The position numbers were made by a program, and so were the translations under genes. From the IMG/VR virus record IMGVR_UViG_3300020185_001503, positions 1 through 24,540 of that record: 24,540 nucleotides of DNA, one strand, 5' to 3'. Shown here piece by piece: positions 20,692 through 24,540 of the stretch. Position 1 is the stretch's first letter; every line of letters begins with the position of its first letter. The stretch is from a virus. The notes beneath the pieces are model-generated. The model saw only the letters and a program-made list of their open reading frames with translations. It was not told where the DNA came from and made no database searches.

Positions 20692-21710
20692 ATGTCTAAC
20701 CACCTTGTATTTTTTAATGTCCATTCAGTAACCTCTGCTAGACGCTCACGTACTGGCTTTGGTTCCCAACCCAATTGATCTTTCATTCTATCGCCACACA
20801 TAGCATAACGTAGATCATGCCCAGGTCTTGACGAATGGAAGTCAACCATCTCGTATTTTAGTTCTTTACCTTGTGCCTCAGCAATGATTTGAGCAACCTC
20901 AAGGTTATCTAATTCTTCAGCACCAACAATGTTAAACTTCTGCGACTTGATCCCTGTTCCATCATTATTACGTTGGAACTCTGATTGGATAAGGTTTAGC
21001 GTAGCATCTGCTACATCATTCGCATGGATGTAATGTCGGCTTCCTGCCTTTGTCTTTTCAGAGTTACTGTGTACTGTCACTGACTTGCCATCACGGATAT
21101 TTCTAATGCACATGGGAATAAACTTCTCAGGATGCTGACGCTCCCCAAATACGTTCATTGTGTGCGTAATGTAGATTGGCATGTCGTAAGAGTTTTCGAA
21201 AGCAACGGCAAGTTCTTCGCCACCAGCTTTTGAAGCAGAGTATGGGTTAGTACAGTTGTAACGATCATATTCTTTATACTTGACACCTTCTGGTGCAGGT
21301 CCGAATACTTCATCAGTCGAGAAGTAAATCAAACGTTCAAGACTGTCTAGTTGTCTAGCATAGTTCAGTAGGTTGCATGTACCCACTACGTTATCCATCA
21401 CAAATTCCATAGGATGGTCAATAGAACGATCCACGTGCGAACCTGCCGCCATGTGAATTACGTAATCAATACGTCCAATATCCGCTGTGATCATGGGGTT
21501 TAGTTCAGCTTTCAGATCATGGTAAACTACCCTAAATCTTTTTCGCTGTGCATCAGTAAGGTCTGATAGAACGTCATGTAGACGGTTCAAGTTCCCACTA
21601 TAATCAAGACGATCTAGCGAAACAATTTCCCAATCGGTTCTTCTTAAAATTTCTGAAATTGTGTGGTGTGCAATGAAACCTGCACCACCAGTTACTAGAA
21701 CTCTTTTCAT
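20688..21710 (-). CDS. rmlB: dTDP-glucose 4,6-dehydratase (RmlB-like)
   Basis: A 340-residue extended short-chain dehydrogenase. It has the NAD loop GGAGFI at 8-13, catalytic Thr132, Asp133 and Glu134 in STDEVFG, Tyr157 and Lys161 in YSASK, and SRPGHDLRYAM near the end. All RmlB catalytic residues are present. The reaction is dTDP-glucose to dTDP-4-keto-6-deoxyglucose, the entry to deoxysugars such as rhamnose. No rmlA, rmlC or rmlD is visible here, so host enzymes or a different end-product are needed. GGAG precedes the ATG; a hairpin and a late box lie just upstream. Confidence 0.9.
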   Translation of the reverse strand: MKRVLVTGGAGFIAHHTISEILRRTDWEIVSLDRLDYSGNLNRLHDVLSDLTDAQRKRFRVVYHDLKAELNPMITADIGRIDYVIHMAAGSHVDRSIDHPMEFVMDNVVGTCNLLNYARQLDSLERLIYFSTDEVFGPAPEGVKYKEYDRYNCTNPYSASKAGGEELAVAFENSYDMPIYITHTMNVFGERQHPEKFIPMCIRNIRDGKSVTVHSNSEKTKAGSRHYIHANDVADATLNLIQSEFQRNNDGTGIKSQKFNIVGAEELDNLEVAQIIAEAQGKELKYEMVDFHSSRPGHDLRYAMCGDRMKDQLGWEPKPVRERLAEVTEWTLKNTRWLDI

Positions 21711-21742
21711 TATATACTCTCCATCAAAAACATTGTGTAATT

Positions 21743-21766
21743 AGCACCCCCTTATATGGGGATGCT
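21743..21766 (-). other. Intergenic RNA hairpin upstream of rmlB
   Basis: The minus-strand RNA can pair AGCAUCCCC with GGGGGUGCU (9 bp including one G-U) around the 6-base loop AUAUAA. The plus-strand RNA would have a C-A mismatch at that position, so the fold belongs to the minus transcript. There is no U-run after it, so it is more likely a processing, stability or 5' leader hairpin than a simple terminator. Confidence 0.55.
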
Positions 21767-21768
21767 TT

Positions 21769-21776
21769 TATTTATA
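21769..21776 (-). promoter_or_regulatory. T4-type late promoter box TATAAATA
   Basis: An exact TATAAATA on the minus strand, directly after the DUF454 stop and 59 bases before the rmlB ATG. A start a few bases downstream would place the hairpin (21743-21766) at the very 5' end of the transcript. It suggests late expression of rmlB and following sugar genes. Confidence 0.5.
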
Positions 21777-22247
21777 CTATTTCAACCAACCTATTTTCTT
21801 GCCTTCAGAAATTCTTCGTTCTGCTTCAGCTTGCGATCCTGGGTAACGCCAAGCCCAAAATACAATAAGTGCCATGGTAATGGCTAGGTATAGTACCGCC
21901 TTTGGGTTGCCTGTAGTGAACCACAGGAACGCTAGGGAAGATGACATTACTGCCACCATAAGGTACTTTGCTTTTTGTGGATACACACGATACTTAGACC
22001 AATTCTTGATAAAAGGTCCGAAAGTCTTGTGGTTCAAAATCCAATTATGGAACTTGTCACTAGACTTAGCAAAACAGAATGTAGCGCCAAGGATTGGCGT
22101 ACTCCACGGTAGTCCTGGGACAATAACACCCAAGTAGGCAACGCCCACCAAGATGATACCCAACACAAACCAAAATGGTTTCATGAGTTTTTTCATAGTG
22201 TTCTCTTTCTTACGAGGTGCGAAGAAATTAAATTCAAGTTGATTCAT
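21777..22247 (-). CDS. DUF454 (YbaN-like) inner-membrane protein
   Basis: A 156-residue membrane protein of the DUF454/YbaN family. The core has three to four hydrophobic segments, [20 protein letters not shown] (25-44), [14 protein letters not shown], and a C-terminal pair around residues 98-134 that includes the short soluble GNPK. The conserved VPGLPWSTP and [18 protein letters not shown] motifs of the family are present. A 17-residue extension ([17 protein letters not shown]) precedes the usual family start at Met18. The ATG at 22247 has AAAGAGG upstream and an ATGA overlap with hemA, so coupling to ALAS is tight. Function of the family is unknown. Confidence 0.85.
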   Translation of the reverse strand: MNQLEFNFFAPRKKENTMKKLMKPFWFVLGIILVGVAYLGVIVPGLPWSTPILGATFCFAKSSDKFHNWILNHKTFGPFIKNWSKYRVYPQKAKYLMVAVMSSSLAFLWFTTGNPKAVLYLAITMALIVFWAWRYPGSQAEAERRISEGKKIGWLK

Positions 22248-23458
22248 CTTAAAACCTCTTTTAATGCTTCGACTAATTCTACCATCATGATATCGGTATG
22301 GAATGGAGTAGGAGCAATACGTAAACGTTCAGTTCCTACTTCCACTGTTGGCGAATTAATCGGTTGAATGTAAATACCGAATTCATTTAGTAGCCTATCA
22401 CTTGCTAATTTGCACTTGAAGGCATCGTTGACCATAACAGGGATAATATGAGTACAAGCATTAGGGTGAATATCCATACCTGCTTCAACCAACATTCCCT
22501 TTAGCTTAGCAGTTCTTTCTTGGTGCTTCTCTCTAATGTTGTTGTGATCTTTCAAGTAACTAACAGAAGCAAGAACACCTGCGCATAAAACAGGTGACAT
22601 ACTTGTTGTGAAAATAAAGCCAGCAGCGACTGATCTAATAGCATCCAAGACTACTTGTTTACCTGCAATATAACCACCTTGAACACCAAATGCCTTACCC
22701 AATGTACCGTTGATAATATCAATACGATCTGATAGACCCAACTTCTCACAATACCCACCACCAGTTTCACCATAAAGACCAACAGCATGAACTTCATCGA
22801 TGTAGGTAAAGGCTTCGTATTTGTCTGCTAGATCACATATAGCTTCAATAGGTGCAACATCACCATCCATGCTATACACAGACTCAAACAAGATCACAGG
22901 CATCTCATTGGCTTCTGTAGACGCCTTTAGATGCGCTTCTAGGTCAGCCATGTCATTGTGCTTAAAGATGCGCTTGTTAGCCTTAGAGTGCTTCACACCC
23001 ATTATAAGGGAGTTGTGGTTCTTGTCATCCGAAATAAAACATACGTTTGGCAAGATACGAGAGATAGCCACAAGCGACCACTCGTTTGCCACATATGCAC
23101 TGGTAAACAACAGGGAAGATTCTTTTCTATGCAACCCTGCTAATACACGCTCAAGAGTTACGTGGTAATGTGACGTACCACCAATATTACGTGTACCACC
23201 AGAACCTGCACCAGTTTGATCTAATGCAGTGTGCATTGCATCTATAACATACTGATTTTGACCCATACCAAGATAATCATTAGAACACCAGTTTACTATA
23301 TTCTTAGGTGCGTATTTGCCGTACCAAATGGAACGTGGAAAATTCCCACGCTCCCTTAGTATATCATTGAAAGTACGATAACGACCATCTTCTTTAAAGT
23401 CTTCAACCGTCTGGTTAAAGTAGTCGCTATAGTGTCGGTTACGCTTCACAGGCGGCAC
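22244..23458 (-). CDS. hemA: 5-aminolevulinate synthase (ALAS)
   Basis: A 404-residue PLP-dependent alpha-oxoamine synthase. ALAS-type features: [19 protein letters not shown] at 25-43, [25 protein letters not shown] at 83-99, [20 protein letters not shown] (Asp221 and His224) and the PLP lysine in TLGKAFG (Lys255). Length equals cellular ALAS. It condenses glycine and succinyl-CoA to 5-aminolevulinate, the first step of heme and other tetrapyrroles by the Shemin (C4) route. The N-terminal pattern argues against KBL or BioF. Start is the GTG at 23458 or 23449; no ATG is available and both overlap nrdA. ALAS is mainly alphaproteobacterial, which suggests the host group. Confidence 0.95.
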   Translation of the reverse strand: MPPVKRNRHYSDYFNQTVEDFKEDGRYRTFNDILRERGNFPRSIWYGKYAPKNIVNWCSNDYLGMGQNQYVIDAMHTALDQTGAGSGGTRNIGGTSHYHVTLERVLAGLHRKESSLLFTSAYVANEWSLVAISRILPNVCFISDDKNHNSLIMGVKHSKANKRIFKHNDMADLEAHLKASTEANEMPVILFESVYSMDGDVAPIEAICDLADKYEAFTYIDEVHAVGLYGETGGGYCEKLGLSDRIDIINGTLGKAFGVQGGYIAGKQVVLDAIRSVAAGFIFTTSMSPVLCAGVLASVSYLKDHNNIREKHQERTAKLKGMLVEAGMDIHPNACTHIIPVMVNDAFKCKLASDRLLNEFGIYIQPINSPTVEVGTERLRIAPTPFHTDIMMVELVEALKEVLR

Positions 23459-24540
23459 AATCTGCTGACATTACGCGCTTACGTGTTAGCGACTGAGCCG
23501 CTGACATTGAGAACGCATAGTACAAGCTCTTAACACCCATCTCATTTGCATACAGATACAATGCGTTAATTTCTTTAACTGACATATCTGGGTCAAGCAT
23601 CAAATTCAAGCTTTGGCTTTGATCAACATATTGCTGACGGATAGCCGCTTGATCGATGATTGTGTTAGGGCTGATCTCAGGGAATGTCTTAAATACAGCA
23701 CGTTCATCATCACTCAAGAATTCCAGATGCTGTACAGAACCATCGTGGTTCTTAATTGATTCCCAAACATCAGGGTTGTCCTGATCTTTTTCTACCAACA
23801 ATTCCTTAAGGTAAGGGTTGCGGATAGTAACTTTCATCTTAGCAAGGTCTTTCACATATGCGTTAGAGAACTCAGGTTCGATGGATTGTGATACTTGCCC
23901 AAGAATAAAGCTTGATGACTTAGTAGGTGCAATAGCCATTGTTGTTGTGTTACGCATGCCATAACCCTTCAACAGCGAAGGTTCGCCCAATGTTACTGCC
24001 ATTTCCTTAGACGCCGCATATGTTCGTTCTTGCATAGTCTGGGAAATTTCAAGGTTCAACTGTGCCGCTTCTTTAGACTCAAAAGAAATCATATTAGACT
24101 GTAGATATGAATGCCAACCAAGGACACCAGCACCCAACGCACGATGGTTCACAGCGAAGTCACGAGCGCGTTTCATGTAGATTTGACCTTCAGTTTTACG
24201 GATGAACTCTTCACACACAGTGTCAAGGAACATAGTAAGAACTTCAATGGCATCAGTATCTTTGATCTCATCCCAATGTAGTAGGTTCAAAGAAGATAGA
24301 ACACATGTAAATGTTTCTTCGTGGCTAGATGGCAACGCAATCTCAGCACACATGTTAGAAGCATGTACACGCATATCTTTATCTTTGTATACTTGTGGAC
24401 GCCCATCATTCACGTTGTCAGAGAACAGAATGTAAGGATAACCAATCTCTGAACGACGCTGTAGTACCTTAGCCCACAGACGACGCTTCTCAGGGTCACC
24501 TGACTTCATCTCATCAATGAACTTATTGCTTACTGTAATG
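23439..24540 (-). CDS. nrdA: Ribonucleoside-diphosphate reductase alpha subunit, C-terminal part
   Basis: The reading frame stays open to the window edge ([20 protein letters not shown]), so the 5' part is outside. Visible class I NrdA features are the active-site [11 protein letters not shown] (Asn, Cys, Glu), [24 protein letters not shown], the radical-transfer pair in KSLYYAF, and the C-terminal redox cysteines DCAAC. The enzyme reduces NDPs to dNDPs for phage DNA synthesis, using glutaredoxin or thioredoxin as reductant. It overlaps hemA by 20 bases. An nrdB gene is not in view. Confidence 0.95.
   Translation of the reverse strand, partial: ITVSNKFIDEMKSGDPEKRRLWAKVLQRRSEIGYPYILFSDNVNDGRPQVYKDKDMRVHASNMCAEIALPSSHEETFTCVLSSLNLLHWDEIKDTDAIEVLTMFLDTVCEEFIRKTEGQIYMKRARDFAVNHRALGAGVLGWHSYLQSNMISFESKEAAQLNLEISQTMQERTYAASKEMAVTLGEPSLLKGYGMRNTTTMAIAPTKSSSFILGQVSQSIEPEFSNAYVKDLAKMKVTIRNPYLKELLVEKDQDNPDVWESIKNHDGSVQHLEFLSDDERAVFKTFPEISPNTIIDQAAIRQQYVDQSQSLNLMLDPDMSVKEINALYLYANEMGVKSLYYAFSMSAAQSLTRKRVMSADCAACEA

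Noticed and set aside
21743-21776. Plus-strand intrinsic terminator (stem followed by TTTTATTTAT)
   Set aside because: The stem has a C-A mismatch in plus-strand RNA and there is no plus-strand gene to terminate.
24509-24509. ATG at 24509 as the true start of nrdA
   Set aside because: The frame is open upstream to the window edge and the catalytic N-terminal part of NrdA is missing, so this is an internal methionine.

Overview
This window reads as part of the genome of a T4-like, contractile-tailed marine phage. Every gene I can support lies on the minus strand. Genes are packed tightly: most neighbours overlap by 1-8 nt through ATGA, GTGA or TAATG junctions, or sit a few tens of bases apart. 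T4-type hallmarks are the RNase H/5' nuclease with a DUF6433-type neighbour, PhoH, a deoxynucleoside monophosphate kinase, a glutaredoxin, the class I ribonucleotide reductase large subunit and a PAAR spike-tip protein. Two exact TATAAATA boxes look like T4-type late promoters. Several TTGACA-N17-TATAAT-like sites look like host sigma70 (early) promoters. The host cannot be read directly. A phage-encoded 5-aminolevulinate synthase (Shemin pathway) together with a SleB-type cell-wall hydrolase suggests an alphaproteobacterium; this is inference.

Layout, given in order of rising coordinate (transcription runs the other way). 1-3.9 kb: APS-kinase-like P-loop protein, a small membrane protein, a DUF932 protein, small unknown genes each with its own early-type promoter, and a PD-(D/E)XK exonuclease. 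3.9-7.9 kb: PAAR tip, PhoH, a HAD phosphatase, two small genes next to a segmental duplication, the DUF6433-like protein and RNase H. 7.9-11.8 kb: a GT4 glycosyltransferase, many small genes, dNMP kinase, a GIY-YIG protein and glutaredoxin. 11.8-17.4 kb: a carbohydrate and small-molecule modification block with a phosphomannomutase-like HAD, an SGNH hydrolase, a NodU-type carbamoyltransferase, a glycerol-3-phosphate-type cytidylyltransferase and a shortened UDP-sugar dehydrogenase. 17.4-21.7 kb: a secreted cell-wall hydrolase, a GT17-sulfotransferase fusion, a methyltransferase and a dTDP-glucose 4,6-dehydratase. 21.8-24.5 kb: a DUF454 membrane protein, 5-aminolevulinate synthase and nrdA, which runs off the window.

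How the genes could work together. Sugar-nucleotide enzymes (RmlB, UDP-sugar dehydrogenase, PMM-like, cytidylyltransferase), transferases (GT4, GT17) and decorating enzymes (carbamoyl-, methyl-, sulfo- and possibly acyl-group chemistry) form a plausible toolkit for building or altering a glycan on the host surface or virion. NrdA, dNMP kinase, glutaredoxin and the nucleases serve phage DNA synthesis. ALAS would feed tetrapyrrole (heme) synthesis in the infected cell. No CRISPR array, transposon, rRNA or integrase was seen. There is no gene-free stretch longer than 300 bases.
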